In this document: one piece after another, positions 11,615-11,940 of the stretch
Position numbering within the stretch: position 1 is the first letter of the stretch
Layout: every line of letters begins with the position of its first letter
NCBI GenBank assembly: GCA_903920485.1
Contig: CAIXMG010000029.1
Location: 1-11,940, forward strand
Length of the DNA: 11,940 nucleotides
Reading direction: 5' to 3'
DNA from: an uncultured bacterium
GTDB lineage: Bacteria > Patescibacteriota > Minisyncoccia > Phycocordibacterales > UBA1006
Translations under genes and position numbers: made by a program
The notes under the pieces: model-generated
Databases searched by the model: none
The model's input: the letters and a program-made list of their open reading frames with translations, nothing else
Told to the model about the DNA's origin: nothing

Positions 11615-11940
11615 CACACGATAAGCCGAGTTCTGTTTATGCAACCATTTATCTAGGCCCTCGATTACTCTCGGGCTCAAGCGGCACTCCCCAAATCCCT
11701 CGACAAGCTCGGGACCTGCGGCACGGCCTTGCACACGCGTACGGATTTAGCCGTTTCACCTCACCAGTTACCTGGCAAGCTCGCCCCTCGATTCGGCTTG
11801 CGCCTCACTCGGGGCGTCCCTCGTCTTTCGCCTCGGGACGTCTCTGCTCGCACCGCGCCCGTTACCGGGGATGGGCGTTACCCACTACGTTTGACTTTCC
11901 TTGCGGGAAGCTGAGTGCTCGGACTTTCCTCTCCCCTTCT
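11615..11940 (-). ncRNA. rnpB: RNase P RNA, 5' end beyond the window
   Basis: Catalytic RNA that matures tRNA 5' ends, and also the tmRNA 5' end in this window. On the minus strand the conserved 5' core GAGGAAAGTCCGAGC appears near 11930, and the conserved 3' core ACAGAACTCGGCTTAT lies at about 11621-11636, with the P4 strands in between order. AGATAAATGGTTGC and the many GC-rich hairpins fit a bacterial type A-like RNA. About 326 nt are present. The first part of P1-P3 lies outside the window, so exact ends are approximate. A terminator follows at once. Confidence 0.93.

Noticed and set aside
11729..11914. 61-codon frame inside rnpB
   Set aside because: Structural RNA with conserved core motifs; coding is not credible.
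1..11940. CRISPR array or cas genes
   Set aside because: No regularly spaced repeats and no Cas-like frame seen on either strand.

Overview
The window reads as a piece of a compact bacterial chromosome, most likely from the Candidate Phyla Radiation (Patescibacteria). This is an inference from several traits. Intergenic regions are short, and consensus -35/-10 promoters sit directly behind terminators. Shine-Dalgarno sequences are almost absent, and several genes have an extended -10 element only 6-9 nt from the ATG, so they look leaderless. SecA has a family-atypical insertion and a shortened wing region. The window also has a tRNA-Ile(UAU) and small accessory nucleases. TGA is used as a stop (smpB, DUF559 gene), so the UGA=Gly code of Gracilibacteria/Absconditabacteria does not apply.

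Layout. 1-683 (minus strand): the 5' part of an AT-rich gene resembling ART-PolyVal ADP-ribosyltransferases, then a tRNA-Ile(UAU) just downstream of ftsH. 694-3547 is a protein quality-control block: ftsH (minus) diverges from smpB (plus) over 57 bp with overlapping promoters, and smpB is followed by ssrA (tmRNA). SmpB and tmRNA tag stalled nascent chains, and FtsH is one protease family known to degrade tagged proteins. 3607-4949: two unrecognised acidic proteins (minus), each with its own consensus promoter and terminator. 5147-5353: a cold-shock-domain protein. 5467-6234: an exported protein resembling phosphodiester glycosidases (NAGPA). 6353-8848: secA.

8849-11614 is the accessory part. 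A DUF559 (PD-(D/E)XK) endonuclease gene is bracketed by two inverted copies of a palindromic REP-like element, with a third copy between smpB and ssrA. A 31-residue Lys/Ala histone-H1-like protein, a perfect DnaA box in an AT-rich spacer and a small ArsR-type regulator follow. Next is a divergent GIY-YIG protein ending in an SSB-like acidic tip (DDLIPF). On the opposite strand lies a candidate small RNA with a near-consensus promoter and a terminator. The window ends in the 3' part of rnpB (RNase P RNA, minus).

The strongest candidates for something undescribed are the DUF559 gene with its inverted palindromic flanks, the GIY-YIG protein with an SSB-type C-terminus, and the small RNA at 11391-11527. 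All assignments come from reading the sequence and recalling families. No database or folding program was used.
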